64,000 bases of DNA from Veillonella sp. CHU740 (GTDB taxonomy: Bacteria; Bacillota; Negativicutes; Veillonellales; Veillonellaceae), in contig NZ_RQVD01000006.1 of the NCBI RefSeq assembly GCF_003992055.1, positions 1-64,000 on the forward strand, given 5' to 3'. This document shows, one piece after another, positions 33,161-41,646 of this stretch (position 1 is its first letter; each line of letters begins with the position of its first letter). The position numbers and the translations under genes are program-made. The notes beneath the pieces are model-generated. The model searched no databases. It saw only the letters and a program-made list of their open reading frames with translations, and had not been told where the DNA came from.

Positions 33161-33782
33161 GTATTTACATTTAGTAACGGAGCGCGTCATAGCAAAGTTA
33201 CAAGAATTAAATAGATGTAGCGTACCAATTGGTGTTTCAAATCGTCATGTTCATGTGTCAAAAGAAGCATATACCGTTTTATTTGGACAAGATGAACTGA
33301 CAAAAAAAGTAGACTTGAAACAACCAGGACAATATGCTGCAAATGAAACAGTAACTCTAGTAGGACCGAAAGGCAGTATTGAAAAAGTACGTATTTTGGG
33401 ACCTTTTAGGAATGATACACAAGTGGAAATCTCTCTAACAGATTCATTTACGTTGGGAGTACCAGGCGTGATACGTGAATCTGGTGATTTACGGGAAACT
33501 CCAGGTATAACGTTACTAGGACCGAAAGGGAAATTAACGATTTCTCAAGGTGTGATCGTAGCGCATCGACATATCCATATGCATCCTGATGATGCAAAAC
33601 GTATGGGCGTGATCGATAAAGAGCGAGTGACAGTGACTGTACATGGAGAACGCGAGCTGACATTTTCCAATGTAATTATTCGAGTATCGCCGAAGTTTGC
33701 TTTAGAAATGCATATCGATGTAGATGAAGCGAATGCAGGACGGATTAAAAACAATGATATTGGAATTGTATCGAAATCATAG
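33147..33782 (+). CDS. pduL: PduL-type phosphotransacylase with targeting helix
   Basis: PduL converts acyl-CoA to acyl-phosphate inside the shell, recycling CoA. The 211-residue protein has an N-terminal encapsulation helix (LHLVTERVIAKLQEL) and two PduL beta-barrel domains with the zinc-binding histidines GVSNRHVHVS and VIVAHRHIHMHPDDAKRMGV. The start at 33147 is chosen because the helix begins there and GGTGG precedes it; a longer in-frame reading extends further into the regulator gene. No acyl kinase gene lies nearby, so ATP formation must use a kinase encoded elsewhere. Confidence 0.93.
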   Translation: MKQSEYLHLVTERVIAKLQELNRCSVPIGVSNRHVHVSKEAYTVLFGQDELTKKVDLKQPGQYAANETVTLVGPKGSIEKVRILGPFRNDTQVEISLTDSFTLGVPGVIRESGDLRETPGITLLGPKGKLTISQGVIVAHRHIHMHPDDAKRMGVIDKERVTVTVHGERELTFSNVIIRVSPKFALEMHIDVDEANAGRIKNNDIGIVSKS

Positions 33783-33793
33783 AGGAGATACGA

Positions 33794-35197
33794 ATGAACT
33801 TAGAAATGATTGAAAGTATAGTGAAACAAGTAGTGAAAGATTTACAACAAGAAGGCGTAGGTATGGAAACAACTCGTTATGAATATGGCGTGTTTGATAC
33901 CATGGAGGCTGCGATTGATGCGAGTGAAGTGGCACAAAGAGAGTTGTTAGCTTTTTCATTACAAGAGCGTAATGCATTTGTGGATGCCATCCGTGAAACT
34001 GTGGTACAAAAAGATCATTTAGAAATGATTTCACTCATGGCAGTCGAAGAAACAGGCATTGGTAGATATAGTGATAAATTGATTAAAAACCGAGTAGCTG
34101 CTGTGAAAACACCAGGTAAAGAGGTGCTGGAAACTCGTGCTATGACAGGTCACGATGGATTGACAATTGAAGAATTTTGTCCATTTGGCGTGATTGGTGC
34201 CATAACACCAACAACGAACCCGACAGAAACAATTATCAATAATTCTATCTCCATGATCGTAGGCGGTAATACAGTAGTATTCAGCCCACATCCAAGAGCT
34301 AAAAAAGTATCTACCATTTTAGTGCAAATGATCAATAAAGCATTAGAAGCGGCAGGTGCTCCGAACAACTTGGTAACAATGGTGCGTGAACCATCAATTG
34401 AAAGCACACAATGCATGATGAGCCATCCAAAAGTAAGACTTTTAGTAGCTACCGGTGGCCCTGGCATTGTAAACCAAGTCTTATCATCTGGTAAAAAAGC
34501 GATTGGTGCCGGCGCTGGTAACCCTCCAGTAGTTGTAGATGAAACAGCACATATTGAACAAGCAGCGAAAGATATCGTAAGTGGTGCAAGTTTTGATAAC
34601 AATGTACCATGTATTGCTGAAAAAGAAGTATTTGTTGTGGAATCTGTGGCAGATCAATTGGTATACCATATGAAAAAGAATGGTGCTTATGAAATTACTG
34701 ATATGTCTATATTAGATACATTAGTTGAAAAAGTAACTAAGAAAGATGGTAAACCAAATCCAGATTTTGTAGGTAAATCGGCTAAAGATTTATTAGCATT
34801 AGTAGGTATTGTGGTAGATGACAGCATTCGTTTAATCATTGCTCGTACATCAGAACATCATCACCTAGTAACAGAAGAAATGATGATGCCAATTTTACCA
34901 ATCGTAGCAGTTCCAAATGTAGACATTGCTATCGAATGTGCGTACCGCGCAGAATTGGGAAATCGTCATACAGCGATGATGCACTCTCAAAACTTAGAAA
35001 AATTATCTAAAATGGCACGGTTACTAGAAACTACAATTTTTGTTAAGAATGCTCCATCCTATGCAGGTATTGGTGTAGGCGGTGAAGGTCATACTACATT
35101 TACCATTGCAGGACCAACAGGAGAAGGCATTACTTGTGCAAGATCATTCTGTCGTATCCGTCGTTGTGTATTAAGTGAAGCATTTAGCTTGAGATAA
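33794..35197 (+). CDS. pduP: PduP-like CoA-acylating aldehyde dehydrogenase with targeting helix
   Basis: This 467-residue enzyme oxidises the aldehyde made by the dehydratase (propionaldehyde if the substrate is 1,2-propanediol) to acyl-CoA. The N-terminal peptide MNLEMIESIVKQVVKDLQQ is a classical encapsulation helix, separated from the catalytic fold by a short linker. The catalytic cysteine is C273 in SFDNNVPCIAEKE. Other family blocks are FGVIGAITPTTNPTETIINNSIS and ATGGPGIV. It is the more typical of the two aldehyde dehydrogenases and sits right after pduL, its metabolic partner. Confidence 0.93.
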   Translation: MNLEMIESIVKQVVKDLQQEGVGMETTRYEYGVFDTMEAAIDASEVAQRELLAFSLQERNAFVDAIRETVVQKDHLEMISLMAVEETGIGRYSDKLIKNRVAAVKTPGKEVLETRAMTGHDGLTIEEFCPFGVIGAITPTTNPTETIINNSISMIVGGNTVVFSPHPRAKKVSTILVQMINKALEAAGAPNNLVTMVREPSIESTQCMMSHPKVRLLVATGGPGIVNQVLSSGKKAIGAGAGNPPVVVDETAHIEQAAKDIVSGASFDNNVPCIAEKEVFVVESVADQLVYHMKKNGAYEITDMSILDTLVEKVTKKDGKPNPDFVGKSAKDLLALVGIVVDDSIRLIIARTSEHHHLVTEEMMMPILPIVAVPNVDIAIECAYRAELGNRHTAMMHSQNLEKLSKMARLLETTIFVKNAPSYAGIGVGGEGHTTFTIAGPTGEGITCARSFCRIRRCVLSEAFSLR

Positions 35198-35208
35198 GTG
35201 AGGCTTAT

Positions 35209-35790
35209 ATGAATCAATCGTTAGGACTATTAGAAGTAAAAGGCTTGTTAGGCGCCATTACCATGTCAGATGTCATGGTAAAAGCATCTAACGTGCACGT
35301 AGTAAATATTGATAGAGCTAATGGTTTTGGTTGGTTTACTGTGAAAGTAGTAGGCGATGTGGGAGCTGTACAATCAGCTGTTGAAGCAGGCGCTATGGTG
35401 GCAAAAGAGATGGGTTGTTTCGTAAGTTCTAAAGTGATTCCAAGAGTATCGCAAACCGTTATCGATGTATTCTTGCAAGAAGAAATGGTACCTGCGAAGG
35501 AAGAGCCGATAGCAGAAGTTGTAGAAGAACCTACAGTAGAACCTGAGCCAGTGGAAGAAACACCTTCTGTTCCCGTGACAGGAGAGGTGGACCCAGCGGT
35601 AGAAACCGTAATAGTGGAACCAGTAGAAACAACAGAAGCAACTATAGCAGAAGCCATTTCTGAGCTAACAAACATTGTGATTGGTGAAGAATCTACACCA
35701 TCTACAACAGAAGTAGCACCAAAAGCTACAGGATCTAAGAAATCAACAAAATCGACTAAAACTAAAAAGAAAAGTAGTTCTAAAAAATAA
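35209..35790 (+). CDS. BMC-H shell protein with long charged C-terminal tail
   Basis: Residues 1-85 of this 193-residue protein are a BMC-H domain ([57 protein letters not shown]) with a pore loop RANGFGW unlike the KIGSG form of its neighbours. Residues about 98-170 are a low-complexity Glu/Pro/Thr/Val-rich segment. The last 20 or so are Lys/Ser/Thr-rich and strongly basic. PduK and EutK also carry C-terminal extensions, but I do not recognise this one. An acidic arm with a basic tip could bind cargo, nucleic acid or the shell surface; that is inference. Confidence 0.88.
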   Translation: MNQSLGLLEVKGLLGAITMSDVMVKASNVHVVNIDRANGFGWFTVKVVGDVGAVQSAVEAGAMVAKEMGCFVSSKVIPRVSQTVIDVFLQEEMVPAKEEPIAEVVEEPTVEPEPVEETPSVPVTGEVDPAVETVIVEPVETTEATIAEAISELTNIVIGEESTPSTTEVAPKATGSKKSTKSTKTKKKSSSKK

Positions 35791-35801
35791 GGAGGTTTAT
35801 C

Positions 35802-36071
35802 ATGAATAACGCATTAGGCATGGTAGAAACAAAAGGTTTAGTAGCAGCTATTGAAGCAGCAGATGCAATGGTAAAAGCATCGAATGTAGAGTTAACTGGC
35901 TATGAAAAAATCGGTTCTGGTTTAGTAACAGTAATGGTTCGCGGTGATGTTGGTGCTGTTAAAGCAGCTGTAGAAGCTGGTGCAGTAGCAGCTGGTAACG
36001 TAGGACAAGTTGTATCTACTCACGTAATTCCTCGTCCACATCACGATGTAGAAACATTGTTGACTAAATAG
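35802..36071 (+). CDS. PduA-like hexameric BMC shell protein (second copy)
   Basis: This is an 89-residue BMC-H protein ([57 protein letters not shown]), a close paralog of the protein at 28192-28473 with the same KIGSG pore. The main differences are in the C-terminal tail ([10 protein letters not shown]). AAGGAGG precedes the start, 11 bases after the tailed shell gene. The two copies probably mix in the facets. Confidence 0.94.
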   Translation: MNNALGMVETKGLVAAIEAADAMVKASNVELTGYEKIGSGLVTVMVRGDVGAVKAAVEAGAVAAGNVGQVVSTHVIPRPHHDVETLLTK

Positions 36072-36100
36072 TAGGATAGCCTTTAGTAAGGAGGATGGAC

Positions 36101-36634
36101 ATGGATATTTATGATTCAGTCCGAGACATTATTGCAAACATAGAGCGCGTACCATCCACTACACAAGAGGGGATTGCCCCCATTGGGCAAGCAGCACAGT
36201 GGTTGAGACATACGGGAATTACCGTTGAATCCGTGGTGGATACTGTCGTTGAAGCCTGCGAACAAGAGGCGAAACGATTGGGGATTCCTGTAGTGATTGC
36301 TATTGTGGATGCTAGCGGATCGTTAGTATATCAACGGCGTATGGAACGAGCTTTAGGTGTGAGCATAGAACTAGCCCCTAACAAGGCCTATACAGCAGTC
36401 TCTTTTCGATGCGGAACAGAGAAGCTAGGACAGATAGTGCAACCAGGGACTCCTCTTTATGGTGTTGAGACGATGGTGAAAAGACCCATAGTCTTATTTG
36501 GCGGTGGTGAGCCACTAATGCTAGGAAATCATCTAATTGGTGGTCTAGGCATTAGTGGTGGCACTGTAGAAGAAGATGTGCTCATAGTGAACGCAGGACT
36601 ACGAGCTTTTCAATCATATATACAAGGGGCGTAA
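36101..36634 (+). CDS. GlcG/PduO C-terminal-like protein with targeting helix
   Basis: This 177-residue protein has an N-terminal amphipathic peptide (DIYDSVRDIIANIE) followed by a GlcG/HbpS domain (about 45-175; VEACEQEAKRLGIPVVIAIVDASGSLVYQRRMERAL, ending LIGGLGISGGTVEEDVLIVNAGL). The same domain forms the C-terminal half of PduO. The adenosyltransferase half is absent, which fits a coenzyme-B12-independent dehydratase. I start at 36101 because the AAGGAGG at 36088-36094 gives a 6-base gap; an ATG at 36095 directly abuts it. The ligand, perhaps heme or a flavin, is unknown. Confidence 0.8.
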   Translation: MDIYDSVRDIIANIERVPSTTQEGIAPIGQAAQWLRHTGITVESVVDTVVEACEQEAKRLGIPVVIAIVDASGSLVYQRRMERALGVSIELAPNKAYTAVSFRCGTEKLGQIVQPGTPLYGVETMVKRPIVLFGGGEPLMLGNHLIGGLGISGGTVEEDVLIVNAGLRAFQSYIQGA

Positions 36635-36636
36635 TT

Positions 36637-37785
36637 ATGGAATCATGGTCTTTTAAAACTCAAATTTTTACGGGACAAACCGAAAATTCTACCAATGGTA
36701 CCAAAACAGATGCCTTAGAGAGACTTCGAGTACTTGAAGGAGAACGCGTTTTTATTATCTGTGATCCTTTTCTAGAAGGAACACCAGCATTGCAAACTGT
36801 GATTAACTTTGTGAATACCAATAATACATATGTAGTGTATTCTGATGTTGTACCAGACCCTCCTATTGATTCTATTGTTAAAGGAGTAGAGGTTCTACAT
36901 AAAGAACAAGCCACAGTTATGATTGTCATTGGTGGTGGCTCTGCTATTGATACAGCGAAAGGAATCAACTATTTCTGTAAAACTATTTATGGTGTAGGAG
37001 TTAAAAAATTTATTGCCATTCCTACAACAAGTGGTACAGGATCAGAAGTTACATCCTTTGCGGTTATCACAGATACAAAAACAGGGATAAAATATCCTTT
37101 GGTAGATGAAAGTTTATTACCAGATGAAGCGATTTTGACAACATTCTTTGTAAAATCTGCGCCAGCCAAGGTAACTGCTTATAGTGGAATGGACGTATTG
37201 GTACATGCTATGGAAGCATTAGTAGCCACAGAAGCTAACCATTTTACAGATGCATTAGCAGAAAAAGCGATAGAATTAGTCATTAAAAACTTACCAATAT
37301 GTGTAGAGCGTGGAGCAGATGAAGCAGCTCGAGCAGCGATGCATGAAGCATCCTGCATGGCAGGTCTTGCATTTAACCAAGCGGGTCTTGGTATTACCCA
37401 TGCCTTAGCACATCAATTAGGCGGGCAATTCCATGTACCGCATGGCTTAGCTAACTCTATGCTATTGCCGTATGTCATTATGTATAATGCAGCCAACTCT
37501 AATACGGCTAAATTAAAATACATTTCGATTGCACAAAAACTCTCCTTAACCACCGAATCTGATGATGAAAGTGTACAAATAGCCGCTTTAGTGCGCTGTG
37601 CACAATCTTTAGCGCGTCGAGTGGGTTGCATTATAACAATGAAAGAGTTTGGTGTTGATGAAGTTTCCTTTAAGGAATCCTTCCCTACATTAGTGCAACA
37701 GGCAATGGTGGATCGTACCTACCCAGGTAACCCATATGCAGCCACAAAAGAAGATTTAACACGTATATTAACATGTATTATATGA
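36637..37785 (+). CDS. Iron-containing alcohol dehydrogenase (PduQ-like)
   Basis: This 382-residue group III alcohol dehydrogenase should reduce the microcompartment aldehyde to an alcohol and regenerate NAD+ for the aldehyde dehydrogenases. The cofactor site is GGGSAIDTAKGINY and the family block is PTTSGTGSEVTSFAVITD. The iron-binding His residues lie in DVLVHAMEAL and GLGITHALAHQLGGQFHVPHGLAN. There is no N-terminal targeting peptide. It starts 2 bases after the preceding stop and is followed 10 bases later by the aquaglyceroporin gene. Confidence 0.92.
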   Translation: MESWSFKTQIFTGQTENSTNGTKTDALERLRVLEGERVFIICDPFLEGTPALQTVINFVNTNNTYVVYSDVVPDPPIDSIVKGVEVLHKEQATVMIVIGGGSAIDTAKGINYFCKTIYGVGVKKFIAIPTTSGTGSEVTSFAVITDTKTGIKYPLVDESLLPDEAILTTFFVKSAPAKVTAYSGMDVLVHAMEALVATEANHFTDALAEKAIELVIKNLPICVERGADEAARAAMHEASCMAGLAFNQAGLGITHALAHQLGGQFHVPHGLANSMLLPYVIMYNAANSNTAKLKYISIAQKLSLTTESDDESVQIAALVRCAQSLARRVGCIITMKEFGVDEVSFKESFPTLVQQAMVDRTYPGNPYAATKEDLTRILTCII

Positions 37786-37795
37786 GGTAACACAT

Positions 37796-38530
37796 ATGGA
37801 TGCTACACAAGTGTATGTTAGTGAATTTATCGGTACAGCTATTTTAATGGCTTTCGGTAGTAGTTGTAACGCTGGATTATTACTTAAAAATACAATCACA
37901 AGCGCAATTAAAACAAACTGGATTGGTTTGATGTTTGGTTGGGGATTTGCAGTTACATTTGCAGTCTATGTGGCCGTTCACTTAGGTGGGGTAGGACACT
38001 TGAACCCAGCATTAACGATTGCTTTTGCAGCAGGTGGATTATTCCCTCCTGAGTTAGTAGTGGGGGCCGTTATCGCTCAATTATTAGGTGGCTTTGTAGG
38101 AGCAGGAATTACGATGCTACATTATTATCCTCACTTCAAGATTACTGGCCCAGATGAAGGAAACTGCGTAGGTATTTTTGCCACAGGTCCAGCTTGTGAT
38201 GAACGCGCTTGGAACTTACTATCTGAAGTGATTGCTACGTTCTTATTCATCTTTTGTGTACTTTTCTTGGGACCTATGGCCGATGGCTTAGCACCACTTA
38301 TTATTGGTTTCCTTGTAGCAAGTATCGGTTTCTCCTTCGGTGGAACTACAGGCTTTGCTTTGAATCCTGCTCGTGACTTTACTCCACGTTTGGCATATGC
38401 AATTTTACCACTTCCTAATAAAGGAACTGCTAATATGGGTTATGCATGGGTACCGATTGTAGGACCAACTATTGGTGCACTGTTAGCAGTGGGTGCATTT
38501 AACTGGCTACATGCAGCTTTACATTTATAA
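37796..38530 (+). CDS. Aquaglyceroporin (MIP family), probable diol or glycerol facilitator
   Basis: This is a 244-residue six-helix MIP channel with both NPA half-helix motifs: HLNPALTIAF and FALNPARDFTPRL. The Asp after the second NPA (NPARD) marks glycerol-conducting members rather than strict water channels. In pdu operons the corresponding gene (pduF) lets 1,2-propanediol enter. Its place inside this operon is the main evidence for a diol substrate. It is an inner membrane protein. Confidence 0.93.
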   Translation: MDATQVYVSEFIGTAILMAFGSSCNAGLLLKNTITSAIKTNWIGLMFGWGFAVTFAVYVAVHLGGVGHLNPALTIAFAAGGLFPPELVVGAVIAQLLGGFVGAGITMLHYYPHFKITGPDEGNCVGIFATGPACDERAWNLLSEVIATFLFIFCVLFLGPMADGLAPLIIGFLVASIGFSFGGTTGFALNPARDFTPRLAYAILPLPNKGTANMGYAWVPIVGPTIGALLAVGAFNWLHAALHL

Positions 38531-38551
38531 TTTGAAAGGGGGGGATATCCG

Positions 38552-38896
38552 ATGCTAGATAAGCAACGTATCATTCAAGAGTCAGTGCCAGGGAAACAAG
38601 TCACATTGGCCCATGTGCTGGCGAATCCTAAACGGGACTTATACAGTAAATTAGGTTTGGATAGCGAAGGTCGTAGTGCTGTAGGTATTTTGACGATTAC
38701 TCCAGGGGAAGCAGCTATCATAGCAGGAGATATGGCCTCTAAAGCAGCGAATGTACATATCGAATTTATTGATCGATTCTCAGGGGCTGTGCTGATATCA
38801 GGAGATGTTTCCAGCGTAGAGGTATCACTCTCTAGTGTATTACAGGGATTTTCGGAATTGCTACAGTTTAGCGTAGTTCCTCTTACAAGGAGCTAA
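38552..38896 (+). CDS. pduU: PduU/EutS-type permuted BMC-H shell protein
   Basis: This 114-residue protein has the circularly permuted BMC domain of EutS/PduU. The N-terminal beta-barrel strand is [21 protein letters not shown], followed by [45 protein letters not shown]. The hexamers carry a capped pore on one face. It lies 21 bases after the channel gene and 2 bases before the EutP-like gene, the same pairing as pduU-pduV and eutS-eutP. Confidence 0.93.
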   Translation: MLDKQRIIQESVPGKQVTLAHVLANPKRDLYSKLGLDSEGRSAVGILTITPGEAAIIAGDMASKAANVHIEFIDRFSGAVLISGDVSSVEVSLSSVLQGFSELLQFSVVPLTRS

Positions 38897-38898
38897 CC

Positions 38899-39387
38899 GT
38901 GGATACCTTGCGTAGTACTCTGTGGGTTGGTAGCACCTATAGTCATGTGGAAACCGTGGTACAACGTCTTTTGGGCGTAAAGAAGATCTTATCACGACCG
39001 ATGGCGGTGTATCGTGAAGGCAATTGTGTGCTAACTCCTGGAGAGTACATTGAAAATCCTTGGTATTTTTCTGCTCTTTTAGTGTCATCCTACGATGTGG
39101 ATACAGTGGTATTGGGCTACCGCTTAGGAGAACCATTTAATCCCTATCCACCAGCTACGGCAGGAGCCTTTAATCGCAACGTAGTAGGCGTTGTAGTTAT
39201 GAATGATGTATTAGATACGTCTCAGATTGGTGAAAGTGTTCGTCTACTGCAACTTGCGGGTGCTAATGACATCTGTGTCGTAGTAGATCATGCAGAAGAC
39301 ATACAAGATATAAACTTCATACAAGGTATTCCTATGGTGCCCTATGGATACGAAGCTCTTAGAGAGATGTTATCTGTAAAGGAATAA
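38899..39387 (+). CDS. EutP/PduV-like protein with degenerate GTPase motifs
   Basis: This 162-residue protein occupies the place of PduV/EutP after the PduU gene and shares family blocks (LTPGEYIENPWYFSALLVSSYDVDTVVLGY). The nucleotide site has decayed. The P-loop, GKTGSGKT-like in EutP, reads VGSTYSHVET, and the NKxD position reads VVMNDV. It is therefore unlikely to bind GTP. The start is GTG with AAGGAG six bases upstream. It is the last gene of the microcompartment operon and is followed by a terminator. Confidence 0.75.
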   Translation: MDTLRSTLWVGSTYSHVETVVQRLLGVKKILSRPMAVYREGNCVLTPGEYIENPWYFSALLVSSYDVDTVVLGYRLGEPFNPYPPATAGAFNRNVVGVVVMNDVLDTSQIGESVRLLQLAGANDICVVVDHAEDIQDINFIQGIPMVPYGYEALREMLSVKE

Positions 39388-39412
39388 CATCACCATGGTG
39401 TGCGGATAGAAG

Positions 39413-39441
39413 AGCACCTTCCTTTGTGGAAGGTGCTTTTT
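39413..39441 (+). terminator. Terminator of the microcompartment operon
   Basis: AGCACCTTCC (39413-39422), loop TTTGT and GGAAGGTGCT (39428-39437) form a 10-bp stem followed by T. Confidence 0.85.
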
Positions 39442-39464
39442 GGTATACGGCGATAGTTGATAAA

Positions 39465-39478
39465 TAAAATTCATTTTA
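39465..39478. promoter_or_regulatory. Palindrome upstream of the receptor-chelatase operon
   Basis: TAAAAT-TC-ATTTTA is a 6-2-6 inverted repeat about 176 bases before the receptor gene. It is a possible iron- or heme-regulator site, though a poor match to a 7-1-7 Fur box. Confidence 0.25.
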
Positions 39479-39653
39479 CTTAGGCCTATATATATAGTAT
39501 GATGAAATGGAAAAACCTCTTTCAAATAATGGAACAGGTTGGAAGTAATACATATGTTAGAAGCCTTATAGGATATAAGGTGATAATTTGTGTTCTACAA
39601 TGGGCATGTAGGCACAGTATGTTAAGTAGCAAGTGGCTACAGTAAGGAGAGTA

Positions 39654-41636
39654 ATGATGAAAGGGAAGGCATTACGTTTGGCAATTTTTGCGGGATTACT
39701 TGGCTCAACAGCGAGTGTATTGAGTACACACGCTATGACTGAAACGGAGTCAGTAACGGTTTTAAATCCAGTAGTTGTAACAGCACAACGGTTTGAGACA
39801 AAAGATTTAAATACACCTGCTGCAGTAACAGTATTAGATCAAGCAGATTTGAAAAACTCTGGAGCAAAGAGTATTTTTGATGCTGTAGGTCAATCAACAG
39901 GAATTACGACATTTAGCTATGGTCCTTTTGGGTTAGAATATGGGGCTATGGATAGCCGTGTTAACATTCGTGGCCTAGAAAGAAGCGCTTTAGTCTTAGT
40001 GAATGGAGCACCAATCAATCTAGATGGTAAAAATAGCTTAAATGGTTTGATGATGGACAATGTGGATCGTATTGAAATTGTTCGTGGTGCTGGTTCAGCT
40101 CAATATGGTTCAGAAGCATTAGGTGGCGTTGTGAATGTCATCACAAAATCCCCGACTAAAGCACATGCTACTATTGAAACACGTATCGGTAATGAAGGAT
40201 ATAAAAAATACGCAGCAACAGTAGGCACCGATACAATTGAAATTTCCACGTCGAAAGAATACTATGGAGCACAAGAGAGAACTTCTCCTGATCGTAGCGA
40301 TCGATATTATTATAATATGAGAGATAAAGGATATGCTCATAATGTAGCCGTGAATATAAAGCCACATGACTACGTAAGAGTTAACTATATGCGTCAGCAA
40401 AGTGATTCTACATATGGACAAATGAGTACTTTAACAGAAGCAATTATAAAAAATAACAAGAAGTTTAAAGGGAAAGATCCATTAAAAGAATCTAAACAGT
40501 ATCATTATCGGGATATTAAGAATAATGCGTCCATTATATATGATGATGCTACAACAAGAGCTATGGTATTCTTTAATAACCGTAAATTAGTAGGTGAATC
40601 TCGTGATTTAAAAACTTTAACATTTAATCAAAATGATAGTAACTATGCGGCTTATAAAGTAGGTGCAGAGGCACAACATACATGGAAATTACATAAAGGT
40701 AAAGATACAGCCGTATTAGGATTCATGGGAGCTCACGAGTCCTACGAAGGAATTTCAGTAAAAAATAGTGTAGTGCGAGCACACCGTAATGTAGCTGCTG
40801 TATATGGAAGTTATGAGTTCCAAGTTACTCCAATGTTCAGTACTACTATTGGTGGACGGTATCAAGTAATTGATGATCCAGCTAAGGATCAGCATGTCTT
40901 TACGCCACAATGGCAAACCATGTATAAGCTTGATGATTCAAGATCTATTTATACCAATATTGGTAAGGCTTTCACGATGCCAAATCTTCATGATGTGTAT
41001 CGTTGGGCTACTGATCCGAAGAAGAAAATGGAGCCACAATACGTAAAACTTAGTGGGGATAATCTAAAACCAGAAGAAGGTTGGAATTATGAAGTGGGGT
41101 ATAAACAAGTAAATGCCAAAGATTCTTGGAGAGTAAGTGTATATCATATGAAATTTAAAAATTTCTTTGACTGGGCACCAAATCCTGTTGATGGTCGTAA
41201 TACATTGCGCATTAATGGTGGCAAGTTCCTTAACACAGGCGTTGAGGTAGAATATAAATCCCATATCACAGATGATTTGATGATGACTATTGGCGGATCC
41301 TACTCAAATCCTAGAAAACAACCGACTAAATCTACAGTATGGGAACAAAGTGCTCCTAAAGTAGAGTTAAACCTAGCGTTAGATTATGAAAAAGATAAAT
41401 GGCAAGCTGGTATGGTTGCCTCTTGGTGGGGAAAACGGTTATTAAATCGTGATGGACAATATAACCCTGATTACATCAATGTGAATGCCCATGTAAACTA
41501 CAGCCCTAATGATTCGCAAACGATTGGGTTCTATGTGAATAACTTATTAAATCGCCATAATGTAATTACTCATGGTGCTTACGAATACTGGGATTCACCA
41601 CGTAATTACTATGTGAACTATTCCTATCATTTCTAG
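39654..41636 (+). CDS. TonB-dependent outer-membrane receptor, probable heme or tetrapyrrole receptor
   Basis: This 660-residue receptor has a signal peptide (MMKGKALRLAIFAGLLGSTASVLSTHA), a TonB-box-like segment (VTVLNPVVVTAQR), a plug domain (about 45-160; VNIRGLERSALVLVNGAPI, IEIVRGAGSAQYGSEALGGVVNVIT) and a 22-strand-type barrel ending in YSYHF. In the barrel, FTMPNLHDVYRW and DNLKPEEGWNYEVGYK sit where heme receptors have the FRAP and NPDL boxes with a His between. This hints at heme but is not proof, as other receptors share the layout. The ATG at 39654 follows AAGGAGAG. The gene lies 10 bases before the CobN-like chelatase. Confidence 0.88.
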   Translation: MMKGKALRLAIFAGLLGSTASVLSTHAMTETESVTVLNPVVVTAQRFETKDLNTPAAVTVLDQADLKNSGAKSIFDAVGQSTGITTFSYGPFGLEYGAMDSRVNIRGLERSALVLVNGAPINLDGKNSLNGLMMDNVDRIEIVRGAGSAQYGSEALGGVVNVITKSPTKAHATIETRIGNEGYKKYAATVGTDTIEISTSKEYYGAQERTSPDRSDRYYYNMRDKGYAHNVAVNIKPHDYVRVNYMRQQSDSTYGQMSTLTEAIIKNNKKFKGKDPLKESKQYHYRDIKNNASIIYDDATTRAMVFFNNRKLVGESRDLKTLTFNQNDSNYAAYKVGAEAQHTWKLHKGKDTAVLGFMGAHESYEGISVKNSVVRAHRNVAAVYGSYEFQVTPMFSTTIGGRYQVIDDPAKDQHVFTPQWQTMYKLDDSRSIYTNIGKAFTMPNLHDVYRWATDPKKKMEPQYVKLSGDNLKPEEGWNYEVGYKQVNAKDSWRVSVYHMKFKNFFDWAPNPVDGRNTLRINGGKFLNTGVEVEYKSHITDDLMMTIGGSYSNPRKQPTKSTVWEQSAPKVELNLALDYEKDKWQAGMVASWWGKRLLNRDGQYNPDYINVNAHVNYSPNDSQTIGFYVNNLLNRHNVITHGAYEYWDSPRNYYVNYSYHF

Positions 41637-41646
41637 TAGGTACAGT

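Noticed and set aside
34150-35675. Long reading frames on the minus strand opposite the second aldehyde dehydrogenase and the tailed shell gene
   Set aside because: Shadows of real plus-strand genes: low-complexity Ser/Thr-rich products, no ribosome sites, no family resemblance.
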